A stretch of DNA of 64,000 nucleotides, taken from positions 114,047 to 178,046 of the forward strand of contig NZ_MQUQ01000002.1 in assembly GCF_001953865.1 (NCBI RefSeq). Direction: 5' to 3'. Shown one piece after another: positions 54,151-63,042 of the stretch. The translations under genes and the position numbers were made by a program. The DNA is from Amycolatopsis coloradensis (GTDB lineage Bacteria; Actinomycetota; Actinomycetes; Mycobacteriales; Pseudonocardiaceae). How positions within the stretch are numbered: the stretch's first letter is position 1; each line of letters starts with the position of its first letter. The notes under the pieces were generated by a model. It was not told where the DNA came from. It saw only the letters and a program-made list of their open reading frames with translations, and made no database searches.

Positions 54151-54513
54151 TCAGCGGGACGCGAGATACGCCCGCCAGTCGCCGAGCGAGGTGATGTCGG
54201 TCAGCTCGGGCGAGTCCACACAGGACGAACGCAGGACGGTCGCGAGGCAGGCCGCGCCGTCCTCCAGTTCGATGACGCCCAGCTCCAGTTCCGGCGGCTC
54301 CGCGGGGACGAGATGATCCCGCAGCACCGACAGAGGCAGATCGTAGACCTCGCCGACGACGGATCCGGAACCGCCGTCGTACATCGCCGGGAACCTGTCA
54401 CCCACGGAGAAGTAGTGATACTTCGGCGCCGAACGGGCCACGCAGCACAGCGGCGCGCCCTGCAACTGCTCGTGCAGCGGGCCGCCACGCATGCCGCCGC
54501 CGTTGAGGAACAT
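54151..54513 (-). CDS. Stand-alone allophanate-hydrolase C-terminal-like domain protein
   Basis: 120 residues: MFLNGGGMRGGPLHEQLQGA, then VARSAPKYHYFSVGDRFPAM, GEVYDLPLSVLRDHLVPAEP, PELELGVIELEDGAACLATV and TDITSLGDWRAYLASR. This is the fold that closes allophanate hydrolase (AtzF), where it decarboxylates the amidase product; here it stands alone, without an amidase. The ATG overlaps the permease stop (TGATG); a GTG 3 codons earlier is an alternative. Position in a purine-nitrogen locus suggests a related ureide or carbamate substrate, but this is inference. Confidence 0.65.
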   Translation of the reverse strand: MFLNGGGMRGGPLHEQLQGAPLCCVARSAPKYHYFSVGDRFPAMYDGGSGSVVGEVYDLPLSVLRDHLVPAEPPELELGVIELEDGAACLATVLRSSCVDSPELTDITSLGDWRAYLASR

Positions 54514-55952
54514 CAGAACCACGACATGATCCCTTCGATTCCGAAGTACAGCCCGAACACCGCGGCCAGGACCCCGAGGATCCAGCCGATCTCGCGGATC
54601 TTGCCCTTGCAGATCTTGATCAGCACGTAGGCGACCAGACCGGCACCGATGCCGTTGGTGATCGAGTAGGTGAACGGGATCAGCGCGATGGTGAGGAACA
54701 CCGGGATGGCGAAATCCAGGTCCCGCCAGGGAATCCGCGCGCATTGCGCCATCATCATGCCGCCGATGACCACCAGCGCGGGCGCCGCGGCCTGCGCCGG
54801 GACGACTGCCGCGAGCGGGGTCAGGAACAGCGTCGCGGTGAACAGTCCGCCGGTGACGATGCTCGCCAGCCCGGTCCGCGCACCCTCACCGACACCCGCG
54901 GCCGACTCCAGGAACACGGTGTTCGGGGCCGATCCGGTGACCCCGCCCGCGAGTGCGCCGGCGCCGTCGACCAGCAGGATCCGGCCCATCCCCTCGACCT
55001 TGCCGTCCTTGACCAGCCCCGCTTCTTCGGAGACCGAGGTGATCGTGCCCATCGCGTCGAAGAACCCGGAAAGCACCAGTGTGAACAAGAAGACCGCCGC
55101 AGTCACCGCGCCCGCCGACGCGAACCCGCCGAACAGGTCGATGTCCCCCAGCAGGCTGAAATCGGGATGCGCCACGACCTGCTCGGGCACCCGGGGTTCG
55201 ACCAGCCCCCAGCCTTCGACGTGGAACACGCTGTTGACCAGCACCGCGAGCCCGGTCGCGACCGCGATGCTGATCAGCACCGCGCCGGGAACGCCGCGGC
55301 TCACGAGCACGATCATCAGCAGCAGGCCGAGGCAGAAGATCGCGATCGGCCAGCCTTCGAGATGGCCGGCGATGCCCATCCGCACCGGCACGGTCGACTG
55401 CGCGGAGTCGGGGGTCCGCGTGACGAAACCGGCGCTGACCAGGCCGACCAGCGCGATGTAGAGCCCGATGCCGACGGTGATCGCGACCTTGAGCGGCATC
55501 GGGATCGCGTTGATGATCCGTTCCCGGACCCCGGAAACCGCCATGAACACGATGCAGACACCTTCGAGGACGACGAGCCCGAAAGCCTGCGCCCACGTCA
55601 TGGTCGGCGCCATCTGGAAGGCGACGACGCCGTTGACGCCGAGCCCCGCCGCGAGCGCCAGCGGCGCGTTCCCCACGAGTCCCATCAGGATCGTGGTGAC
55701 GCCCGCCGCCAGCGCGGTCGCGGTGGTGATGGCCTCGGTGCTCAGCCGCGCGCCGGTGATGTCGGCCGACGCGCCGAGGATGAGCGGGTTGAGCAGCACG
55801 ATGTAACACATCGCGACGAAGGTGGTGATCCCGCCGCGCACCTCGCGGCCGACCGTGCTGCCGCGATGGGAGATCTTGAACCACCGGTCGACCCCGGAGA
55901 CCCGTTCCGGCTCCGGTTGATACTGGGGACGTTCTTCGCGCAACTGGGTCAC
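54513..55952 (-). CDS. NCS2-family purine permease
   Basis: 479 residues with about 14 helices. It belongs to the AzgA-like hypoxanthine/adenine/guanine branch of NCS2. Conserved blocks are REVRGGITTFVAMCYIVLLN, ALAAGLGVNGVVAFQMAPTM, FFDAMGTITSVSEEAGL, and GSAPNTVFLESAAGVGEGAR with GLASIVTGGLF. A GTG start at 55952 has GGAGGCA 4 nt upstream; the longer frame is unsupported. It imports purine bases, probably guanine/hypoxanthine, that feed the deaminases and xanthine dehydrogenase encoded next to it. A perfect 14-bp palindrome lies immediately upstream. Confidence 0.9.
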   Translation of the reverse strand: MTQLREERPQYQPEPERVSGVDRWFKISHRGSTVGREVRGGITTFVAMCYIVLLNPLILGASADITGARLSTEAITTATALAAGVTTILMGLVGNAPLALAAGLGVNGVVAFQMAPTMTWAQAFGLVVLEGVCIVFMAVSGVRERIINAIPMPLKVAITVGIGLYIALVGLVSAGFVTRTPDSAQSTVPVRMGIAGHLEGWPIAIFCLGLLLMIVLVSRGVPGAVLISIAVATGLAVLVNSVFHVEGWGLVEPRVPEQVVAHPDFSLLGDIDLFGGFASAGAVTAAVFLFTLVLSGFFDAMGTITSVSEEAGLVKDGKVEGMGRILLVDGAGALAGGVTGSAPNTVFLESAAGVGEGARTGLASIVTGGLFTATLFLTPLAAVVPAQAAAPALVVIGGMMMAQCARIPWRDLDFAIPVFLTIALIPFTYSITNGIGAGLVAYVLIKICKGKIREIGWILGVLAAVFGLYFGIEGIMSWF

Positions 55953-55960
55953 GCCTGCCT

Positions 55961-55974
55961 CCACAACGTTGTGG
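55961..55974. promoter_or_regulatory. Perfect 14-bp palindrome between deaminase and permease genes
   Basis: CCACAACGTTGTGG is fully self-complementary and lies 9 bp before the permease start codon, over its ribosome site region. It may be an operator for an internal promoter or an RNA hairpin that limits permease translation. Confidence 0.45.
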
Positions 55975-55993
55975 CGCGAGGGATGAAGCCTTG

Positions 55994-56488
55994 CTAGTAG
56001 GCCTTCTTGTCGGGTTTCGACAGCCAGGCCTGGAAAGGCGCGAAAGAGTCCGGAAGGGACAGTTGGCCGACGGGTAGTGACCAGGTCTCGCGCGGGCGGG
56101 AAAAGAGGTCGTAGAACTCGCGGTCGTCGAAGCCCGCCTTGGCCGCGTCGTGGCGGTCCGCGGCGTAGACGACCTTGCCGACACGCGCCCAGAGCGCGGC
56201 GGAAAGGCAGAGCGGGCAAGGTTCGCAGGACGTCACGAGGACGCAACCGTCGAGTCTGTAGTCACCGATCGCCTGGCAGGCGGCGCGGATCGCGACCACC
56301 TCGGCGTGCGCCGTCGGGTCCAGTGCCGGGGTCACCTGGTTGGTCCCGGTGGCGAGCACCGCACCGTCGCGGACGATCATCGCGCCGAACGGTCCACCAC
56401 CGCCTTCGACGTTCGTGGTGGCCAGCCCGACGGCCTCGGCGAGCCATTTCCGCTCGTCGGACTCCGAAATGGACAGACGGGTACTCAC
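55994..56488 (-). CDS. Guanine deaminase (cytidine-deaminase fold)
   Basis: 164 residues. Zinc site: His-Ala-Glu in LDPTAHAEVVAIRAACQAIG and the PCxxC in SCEPCPLCLSAALWARVGKV. The ending DSFAPFQAWLSKPDKKAY is typical of the GuaD group. It deaminates guanine to xanthine. A GTG start at 56488 has AGGAGCA 5 nt upstream. It lies between xanthine dehydrogenase and the permease on the same strand. Confidence 0.88.
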   Translation of the reverse strand: MSTRLSISESDERKWLAEAVGLATTNVEGGGGPFGAMIVRDGAVLATGTNQVTPALDPTAHAEVVAIRAACQAIGDYRLDGCVLVTSCEPCPLCLSAALWARVGKVVYAADRHDAAKAGFDDREFYDLFSRPRETWSLPVGQLSLPDSFAPFQAWLSKPDKKAY

Positions 56489-56522
56489 GGATGTGCTCCT
56501 AGCTCGGAAAAGTACGGGTTGG

Positions 56523-58811
56523 TCAGGTGCCGGTGAGGTGCTCGGGGCGCACCGGGACGCGGGGCAGTGCCAGTCCGGTGGCCGCGCGGATGGCCGCGAC
56601 GATCGCCGGGGTGGACGAGATCGTCGGCGGCTCGCCGACCCCGCGCAGACCATACGGCGCGTTCGGGTCGGGCCGTTCGAGGACGTCGATGTCCATCGGC
56701 GGCATGTCCAGCACGGTCGGGATCAGGTAGTCGGTGAACGACGGGTTGCGGATCTTCCCGCCGTCGATCTGGATCTCCTCCATCACCGCGAGCCCGAGGC
56801 CCTGCGCGGACCCGCCCTGGATCTGACCGAGCACCGCCTGCGGGTTCAGCGCCTTGCCGACGTCCTGCGCGCAGTCGAGCGCGACGACCTTGATCAACCC
56901 CAGTTCGGTGTCGACGTCCACGACGGCGCGGTGGGCCGCGAAGCCGTACTGGACGTGCGCGTTCCCTTGTCCTGTCTCGGGATCGATCGGCACTGTCGGA
57001 CGGTGACGCCATTCCACGGTCTCGTCGAAGACCTCGTCACCGAGGACGTCGGCGAGGTCCGCGAGCACACTGCCGTCGGCCGAGACGACCTTGTTCCCGA
57101 CGACGTCCATCTTGCCGTCCGCGGCGAGTTTGCTCCTTAGATGCTTGTGCAGCCCTGATCGAACCGCGACACACGCGGCCTGGACCGCGCCACCGGTGAC
57201 GTAACTCTGCCGGGACGCCGACGTCGAACCGCCGTTGCCGATGGTGGTGTCCATCGGCAGGATCGTCACCTGCTCGATGCCGAGTTCGGTCCGGACGATC
57301 TGCTGCATGATCGTCACCAGCCCCTGGCCGACCTCACAGGCCGCGGTGTGCACGGTCGCCGCGGGCTCACCGCCGACCAGTTGCAGCCGCACGCGAGCCG
57401 TCGAATAGTCGTCGAAGCCCTCGGAGAAGCAGATATTCTTGATGCCGACCGCGTACCCGACTCCCCGGACGACGCCCTCGCCGTGAGTGGTGTTGGAGAC
57501 ACCGCCGGGCATCCGGCGCAGGTCGAGTTCCTCGTGCTCGACCGGCAACGGCTTGGCGCGCAGGCGTTCCAGCAGTTCGGCGACCGGGGCGGCGGAGTCG
57601 ACCACCTGGCCGGTCGGCATGAGACTGCCTTCCTCCATCGCGTTCAGGATCCGGAAGTCGACCGGGTCGATTCCGCAGGCCTCCGCGAGTTTGTCCATCT
57701 GGGACTCGTACGCGAAGCCCGCCTGCACCGCGCCGAAGCCGCGCATCGCGCCACACGGCGGGTTGTTGGTGTAGACGCCCCAGCAGTCGACCGAAGCACT
57801 GTCCACCTTGTACGGACCGACGCCGAGCGTGGCGGCGTTCGCGACCACGGCGCCGGTGGACGAAGCGTACGCGCCGCCGTCCAGGTACAGCTTCGCCTTC
57901 ACATAGACGAGTCGGCCGTCCTTGCCGGCGCCGTGCTCGTAGTACATCTTCGCCGGATGACGGTGCACGTGGCCGTAGAAAGATTCCTCGCGGTTGTAGA
58001 CCATCTTGACCGGCTTGCCGGTGTGCAGCGCCAGCAAACACGCGTGGACCTGGATCGAGAGGTCCTCGCGGCCGCCGAACGCGCCACCGACCCCGCCGAG
58101 CGTCAGCCGCACCTTGTCCTTCGGCAGGCCCAGCGCGGCGACGATCTGCTGCTGGTCGACGTGAAGCCATTGCGTGGCGACGTAAAGGTCGACACCACCT
58201 TCGGTGTCGGGGATCGCCATCCCGGACTCGGGGCCGAGAAAGGCCTGGTCCTGCATGCCGACCTCGTAGACACCGGACACCACGACGTCGGCCTGCGCCG
58301 ACTGGTCGCCATGGCGGATCTTGGCGTGCCGCACCACATTCCCGCCGGGGTGCAGCTCGGCGCCCTCGCCGGCCGCGGCCTTCTCGGAGTCCGTCACCGG
58401 TTCCAGGACGTCGTAGGCGACCTTGATCCGCTTCATCGCGCGCCGCGCGGTCTCGGGGTGGTCCGCGGCGACGAGCGCGACGGGCTCGCCCTGGTAGCGC
58501 ACGACGTCGACGGCGAGCACCGGCTGGTCGGAGTGCTCCAGGCCGTACTTGTTCACGCCGGGTACGTCTTCATGGGTCAACACCGCGTAGACCCCCTGTA
58601 CGGCAAGGGCGTCGGTGATGTCGATGCCGGTGATCCGCGCGTACGGATGCGGGCTGCGAAGCGTCGCGCCCCACACCATGTCCTCGTGCCACAAATCCGA
58701 GGAGTAGGCGAATTCGCCGCGTACCTTGACCGTGCCGTCCGGGCGGCGCGGGCTCGTGCCCACGCCGTTGTCGGTGGCGGCCGCGTTCGCGGTCGTCTGC
58801 GTGGACGTCAT
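56523..58811 (-). CDS. Xanthine dehydrogenase molybdopterin-binding subunit
   Basis: 762 residues of the XdhA/CoxL type. Seen are VKVRGEFAYSSDLWHEDMVW (Ald_Xan_dh_C hammerhead), then GVGGAFGGREDLSIQVHACL, NPPCGAMRGFGAVQAGFAYE with the substrate-binding Arg, MQQIVRTELGIEQVTILPMD, and the final GLRGVGEPPTISSTPAIVAA with the catalytic Glu in GVGEP. It oxidises hypoxanthine and xanthine to urate. The start overlaps the 8-oxoguanine deaminase stop as ATGA; the 95-residue upstream extension of the frame is spurious. Confidence 0.93.
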   Translation of the reverse strand: MTSTQTTANAAATDNGVGTSPRRPDGTVKVRGEFAYSSDLWHEDMVWGATLRSPHPYARITGIDITDALAVQGVYAVLTHEDVPGVNKYGLEHSDQPVLAVDVVRYQGEPVALVAADHPETARRAMKRIKVAYDVLEPVTDSEKAAAGEGAELHPGGNVVRHAKIRHGDQSAQADVVVSGVYEVGMQDQAFLGPESGMAIPDTEGGVDLYVATQWLHVDQQQIVAALGLPKDKVRLTLGGVGGAFGGREDLSIQVHACLLALHTGKPVKMVYNREESFYGHVHRHPAKMYYEHGAGKDGRLVYVKAKLYLDGGAYASSTGAVVANAATLGVGPYKVDSASVDCWGVYTNNPPCGAMRGFGAVQAGFAYESQMDKLAEACGIDPVDFRILNAMEEGSLMPTGQVVDSAAPVAELLERLRAKPLPVEHEELDLRRMPGGVSNTTHGEGVVRGVGYAVGIKNICFSEGFDDYSTARVRLQLVGGEPAATVHTAACEVGQGLVTIMQQIVRTELGIEQVTILPMDTTIGNGGSTSASRQSYVTGGAVQAACVAVRSGLHKHLRSKLAADGKMDVVGNKVVSADGSVLADLADVLGDEVFDETVEWRHRPTVPIDPETGQGNAHVQYGFAAHRAVVDVDTELGLIKVVALDCAQDVGKALNPQAVLGQIQGGSAQGLGLAVMEEIQIDGGKIRNPSFTDYLIPTVLDMPPMDIDVLERPDPNAPYGLRGVGEPPTISSTPAIVAAIRAATGLALPRVPVRPEHLTGT

Positions 58812-60157
58812 AGCGTCTCCCTCAGCCGGGCACTGGCCACGGCCAGCTCGCGGGCGATCTCGTCTTCGGATTGCTCGCGCGGCGAGCCGCCGGTCACCAC
58901 GGTCGCGCCGCCGACGAACAGCCGCGCGATCGGCGGGGTCGCGCCGAGCACCAGCGCGGCGACCGGATCGGTGATCCCCGCGTAGTTCAGGCCGTTCAGC
59001 TCCCAGACCGCGAGATCGGCGAGCTTGCCGACCTCGATCGAGCCAAGGTCGTTCTCCCGGCCGAGACAGCGCGCGCCGCCCATCGTGCCCATCCACAGCG
59101 CCTCACGCGTGGTCAGCGCCCGGGGCCCACCGCGCTGGCGGGCTTGCAACAGCGACTGGTGCAGTTCCTCGCCGAGGCCACCGGATTCGTTGGACGCGGC
59201 ACCGTCGACGCCGAGCCCGACCGGCACCCCGGCGTCGAGCAGCTGCCGGACCGGGGCGATCCCGGCGCCGAGCCGCCCGTTGGACGTCGGGCAGTGCGCC
59301 GCGCCGGTCCCCGTGGCACCCATGCGGCGGATCGCTTCCGGGGCGAGATGGATCGAGTGCGCGAACCAGACGTCGTCACCGAGCCAGCCGAGTTTGTCGG
59401 CGTACTCGGCGGGCGTGCAGCCTGCTTCCGCGAGGCACTGCCTTTCCTCGTCAATCGTCTCGGCGAGGTGTGTGTGGAGCCGGACTCCCTTGCGCCGCGC
59501 CAACTCCGCCGCGCCGGTCATCAGCCGCTCGCTCACCGAAAACGGCGAGCACGGCCCGGCCGCGATCTGGAGGTGCGCGCCCGCGGAGTCGTCGTGGAAC
59601 CGGTCGATCGCGGCCTCGGTGCCGAGCAGCGCGGCCTCGGTCTCCTCGACGAGGTTGTCCGGCGGCAGCCCACCTTGGGACTCACCGCGGTCCATCGAGC
59701 CGCGGACGACATGCAGCCGCACGCCGACGCGGATGCGGGCGGCGGCGAGGGCTTCGATCTGGTCGCCGCCGTCACGCGGGAAGACGTAGTGGTGGTCGGC
59801 GACGGTGGTGCAGCCGGTGGTCGCCAGGCGGGTGAGCCCGGCGGTGGCCGCCGCGTGCGTGATGTCGGCGTCGAGCCTGCCCCAGATCGGGTACAGCGCG
59901 ACGAGCCATTCGAACAGCGTGTGGTCGGCGGCGAGACCGCGCGTGGCCCACTGGTAGAGGTGGTGGTGGGTGTTGATCAGGCCGGGGGTGACCAGGTGTC
60001 CGGACCCGTCGACGCGTTCGTCGTACTCGCCGTCGGGCGCCTTCCCGGCACCGACCGCCGCGATGCGGTCGTTCTCGATGACGACGTGACCCGAGGCGTG
60101 CTCGGTGCCCGCGCCGTCGACGGTGGCGATCGCGGCGTTCTCGATGACGGTCTTCAC
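58808..60157 (-). CDS. 8-oxoguanine deaminase (amidohydrolase)
   Basis: 449 residues. Metal site HHHLYQWATRG in LINTHHHLYQWATRGLAADH, further His in GVRLHTHLAETIDEERQCLA and WFAHSIHLAPEAI, and Asp in GLGVDGAASNESGGLGEELH. The sequence ADHHYVFPRDGGDQIEALAA matches characterised 8-oxoguanine deaminases, which turn 8-oxoguanine straight into urate. GTG start at 60157, overlapping the Fe-S subunit stop (GTGA). It is placed between the small and large xanthine dehydrogenase subunits, so its product and that of the dehydrogenase are the same. Confidence 0.88.
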   Translation of the reverse strand: MKTVIENAAIATVDGAGTEHASGHVVIENDRIAAVGAGKAPDGEYDERVDGSGHLVTPGLINTHHHLYQWATRGLAADHTLFEWLVALYPIWGRLDADITHAAATAGLTRLATTGCTTVADHHYVFPRDGGDQIEALAAARIRVGVRLHVVRGSMDRGESQGGLPPDNLVEETEAALLGTEAAIDRFHDDSAGAHLQIAAGPCSPFSVSERLMTGAAELARRKGVRLHTHLAETIDEERQCLAEAGCTPAEYADKLGWLGDDVWFAHSIHLAPEAIRRMGATGTGAAHCPTSNGRLGAGIAPVRQLLDAGVPVGLGVDGAASNESGGLGEELHQSLLQARQRGGPRALTTREALWMGTMGGARCLGRENDLGSIEVGKLADLAVWELNGLNYAGITDPVAALVLGATPPIARLFVGGATVVTGGSPREQSEDEIARELAVASARLRETL

Positions 60158-60624
60158 GTGGTCTCTCCCCTGGTCGCGGCCAACCGGACGGCGTCGAGAA
60201 TCTTCTCGTACCCGGTACACCTGCACAGGTTCCCCGCCAGCGCTTCGCGAATCTCCTCGTCGGCGGGGTTTTCGACCCGGTTGAGCAGATCGTGCGCGGC
60301 CACCACGAGGCCGGGGGTGCAGAAACCACATTGGACGGCGCCCGCGTCCACAAAGGACTGCTGGACCCTGTCGAGCTTGTCGCCGTCGGCGAGCCCTTCG
60401 ACCGTGCGGACCTCGCGGCCCTCGACCTGACCGGCCGCGACCAGGCACGAACACACCGGGACCTCGTCCAGGTACACCGTGCAGGAACCGCATTCGCCCT
60501 GTTCACAGGCGTTCTTGGAGCCCGGGAGACCGAGGCGCTCGCGGAGCACGTAGAGCAGGCTCTCGCCTTCCCAGACGTCGTCGGCCTGGCGGGATTCGCC
60601 GTTGATCGTCACGTTCACGCGCAT
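60154..60624 (-). CDS. Xanthine dehydrogenase 2Fe-2S subunit
   Basis: 156 residues. The plant-type 2Fe-2S site is CEQGECGSCTVYLDEVPVCS; the second cluster is in VQCGFCTPGLVVAAHDLL and the C-terminal LAGNLCRCTGYEKILDAVRL. It passes electrons from the molybdenum site to FAD. It overlaps the FAD-subunit gene by 10 bp and the deaminase gene by 4 bp. Confidence 0.94.
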   Translation of the reverse strand: MRVNVTINGESRQADDVWEGESLLYVLRERLGLPGSKNACEQGECGSCTVYLDEVPVCSCLVAAGQVEGREVRTVEGLADGDKLDRVQQSFVDAGAVQCGFCTPGLVVAAHDLLNRVENPADEEIREALAGNLCRCTGYEKILDAVRLAATRGETT

Positions 60625-61484
60625 TCGCGTTCACCCTTCTGGAAATCGTTCCACGCCCAGGTCAGCGTCCGCCGCGCCAGGACGGACAACGCGTGCTTGC
60701 GGTAGTCGGCACTGCCCCGGACGTCATCGATCGGCGACGCCGCCTCCGACACCAGCTCACCGAACCGGCGTTTGACCGAGTCCGTGATCGAAGCCTTGGT
60801 GGACCAGGGGAGTTCGGCGGAGAGAAACTCTTCGGCGGCGGTCGCCCGGCGCGGGGTCGGCGCGGCCGAACCGACGGCGGCGCGGACTTCACGGGTGCCG
60901 AGGTCCAGGGCCACCGCGAACGAGCAGACCGCGATGACCATCGCGTTGCGCGTCCCGACCTTGGCGAACTGCTGCGGGCCGGCTTCGGCGGGCAGGTACA
61001 CGGCGGTGATCAGCTCGTCGGGTTCGAGGGCGTGGCGTTTGACGCCGAGATAGAACTCCTCGGCCGGGATCCGCCGCGTTCCGCGCACCGACGCGGCCTC
61101 GACCTCGGCGCCGAGCACGAGCAGCACGGGATGCGTGTCACCGGCGGGCGACGCGGCGCCCAGGTTCCCGCCGACGGTGCCGCGGTTGCGGATCTGCGGC
61201 GAGCCGACGGTGCGCGACGCCATCGCCAGCGCGGGCAGAACTTCACCCAGCTCAGCGATCACCCGGACGTAGGGCACGGACGCGCCGAGCCGGATCTCGC
61301 CGTCGGTCTCGGTCCACTCGGCGAGTTCGGTGACACGGTTGAGATCGAGCAGCGCGCCGGGACGGCGGTGGTCGAAGTTCAGCTCCACCATGACGTCCGT
61401 GCCGCCGGCGATGGGCACCGCGTCGGGCCGCTCGGCCTTGACGGCGAGCGCCTCGGTCAGCGAGCTGGGGCGCAGGAAATCCAC
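60615..61484 (-). CDS. Xanthine dehydrogenase FAD-binding subunit
   Basis: 289 residues of the CoxM/XdhB type. FAD loops: PIAGGTDVMVELNFDHRRPG and TVGSPQIRNRGTVGGNLGAA then SPAGDTHPVLLVLGA. The C-terminal CO dehydrogenase flavoprotein domain ends FQKGERECA. The GTG at 61484 with GAGGAGC 6 nt upstream is the start; the longer frame reads through the pucR region. It leads the operon FAD-FeS-8oxoG deaminase-Mo subunit-guanine deaminase-permease-AH_C protein, all tightly spaced and divergent from pucR. Confidence 0.93.
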   Translation of the reverse strand: MDFLRPSSLTEALAVKAERPDAVPIAGGTDVMVELNFDHRRPGALLDLNRVTELAEWTETDGEIRLGASVPYVRVIAELGEVLPALAMASRTVGSPQIRNRGTVGGNLGAASPAGDTHPVLLVLGAEVEAASVRGTRRIPAEEFYLGVKRHALEPDELITAVYLPAEAGPQQFAKVGTRNAMVIAVCSFAVALDLGTREVRAAVGSAAPTPRRATAAEEFLSAELPWSTKASITDSVKRRFGELVSEAASPIDDVRGSADYRKHALSVLARRTLTWAWNDFQKGERECA

Positions 61485-61619
61485 TCTCGGGCTCCTCGGT
61501 TCGGCGGCGGTCTGTGACGGCTGACTCAGTAGACGCCCTGCGCCCGTATGGCGGCAACGGTGCCGAAGCATGAAATCTCCCCTGCGCACACCTGTCGTTT
61601 TGTGCTTTCCTACAACCTG

Positions 61620-63041
61620 ATGACGACCGTGAGAACTCTGCTCGCGCTGCCCGGGTTGCGCTTGCGCGTGCGTGCCGGGACGGCTCTGCTCGACCGTCCG
61701 GTCTCCCGGATCTATGTCACCGAGCTGCCCGATCCCGGGCGGTACGTGTCGGCGGGCGAACTCGTCCTGAGCGGGTTGCTGTGGTGGCGCGGGCCGGGTG
61801 ATTCCGAGGCCTTCGTCGCAGCACTGGCGAAGGCCGGGGCCGCGGCGCTGGCGGCATCCGGAGCGGATTCCGACGGAATCCCCGAAGACCTCGTCGAAGC
61901 CTGCACACGGCACCGGATTCCGTTGCTGGAAGTGCCGACGGATCTGTCGTTCTCGGTCGTCACCGAACGCGTCGTGCTGGCGTTGGCCGCGGCCGGGGAA
62001 GGTGCTCGCAAACGTTTGCTTTCCGCCGCGACCGAAGACGCGTCGGTGGAAACGCTGCTGGACCGGGCCCGCGCGGAGATCGGCCTCCCCTGCTGGGTGG
62101 TGCCCGCCGGCACGCCGTCGGATCTGGTGGGGCGATTCGTCGCCGCGGGCGGACGCGTGCTGGAGTCCGGCGACGTCACCGTGCGGCCGGTCGGCGGCAG
62201 GCACGCGGTGCCGTGGCTGCTCGCGATCGGCGGCGCGCTGACCGCGGCCCAGGCGGAGATCGCCGAGGAACTCGCCGGGCTGATCGGGCTCGCGCGCACC
62301 AGGGCGGACGAGGTCCGCGCGGTCACCGATCGGGTGCTCGAACCGTTGCTGACCGCGCTCGACGAGGGAAGCGACCCGCACGCGGCGCTGACCGCGACCG
62401 GCCTGCGCGGCGATCTGCGCGTCGTCGTCGCCCGCACCGAGGGTGCCGAAGCGGCGCGCGGCGTCCTGACCGAACTGCTGCCGCCAGGTGCCCTCGTCGG
62501 ACCCGCCGGGGAGAAGACCTGGGCACTGGCCGAGGACGACGGCGAGTGGCCGGACGACTGGCCCGCCGCGACGTCGGCCGCACTGTCCACAGTGGAGTCA
62601 CTGCTGCCGTGCCGCCGCGTGCTGATCGGGATCAGCGACTGTTCCCCGGTTTCGATGCTGCGGGGCGCGAAAGAGGTCGCGCGGTACGCGCTGGCCGTGG
62701 CGGCGCGGCGACCGGGCACGATCGAGATCGTTCCCGGCGGCGAGATCGGCATGCACCGGCTGCTGCTGGCGGGTACGCCCGACGAGCTGCGGGCGGCGTT
62801 GCGGCGGCGGGTGCTGGGTCCGCTGCTGAGCTACGACGCCGAACAGGGCACCGATCTGGTGCACACCCTGCGGGTCTTCCTCGAATGCTCCGGCTCGCCG
62901 ACACGGGCGGCGCGGGCGCTGCACGTCCACGTCAACACGTTGCGGTACCGGATCGGGCGGGCGAGCGAACTGCTCGGCGCCGATCTGACCGAGTTCACCG
63001 AACAGCTCGACGTCTATTTGGCCTTGTCGGCAGGGAGCTGA
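61620..63041 (+). CDS. pucR: PucR-family purine catabolism regulator
   Basis: 473 residues. The N-terminal PucR domain has VRTLLALPGLRLRVRAGTAL then VSRIYVTELPDPGRYVSAGE; a GGDEF-like middle leads to the C-terminal CdaR/PucR HTH: LVHTLRVFLECSGSPTRAAR then ALHVHVNTLRYRIGRASELL. PucR activates or represses purine genes in response to allantoin or urate in Bacillus. Divergent from the xanthine dehydrogenase operon. The ATG at 61620 follows no ribosome site; the 24-residue longer frame is not conserved-looking. Confidence 0.9.
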   Translation: MTTVRTLLALPGLRLRVRAGTALLDRPVSRIYVTELPDPGRYVSAGELVLSGLLWWRGPGDSEAFVAALAKAGAAALAASGADSDGIPEDLVEACTRHRIPLLEVPTDLSFSVVTERVVLALAAAGEGARKRLLSAATEDASVETLLDRARAEIGLPCWVVPAGTPSDLVGRFVAAGGRVLESGDVTVRPVGGRHAVPWLLAIGGALTAAQAEIAEELAGLIGLARTRADEVRAVTDRVLEPLLTALDEGSDPHAALTATGLRGDLRVVVARTEGAEAARGVLTELLPPGALVGPAGEKTWALAEDDGEWPDDWPAATSAALSTVESLLPCRRVLIGISDCSPVSMLRGAKEVARYALAVAARRPGTIEIVPGGEIGMHRLLLAGTPDELRAALRRRVLGPLLSYDAEQGTDLVHTLRVFLECSGSPTRAARALHVHVNTLRYRIGRASELLGADLTEFTEQLDVYLALSAGS

Positions 63042-63042
63042 A

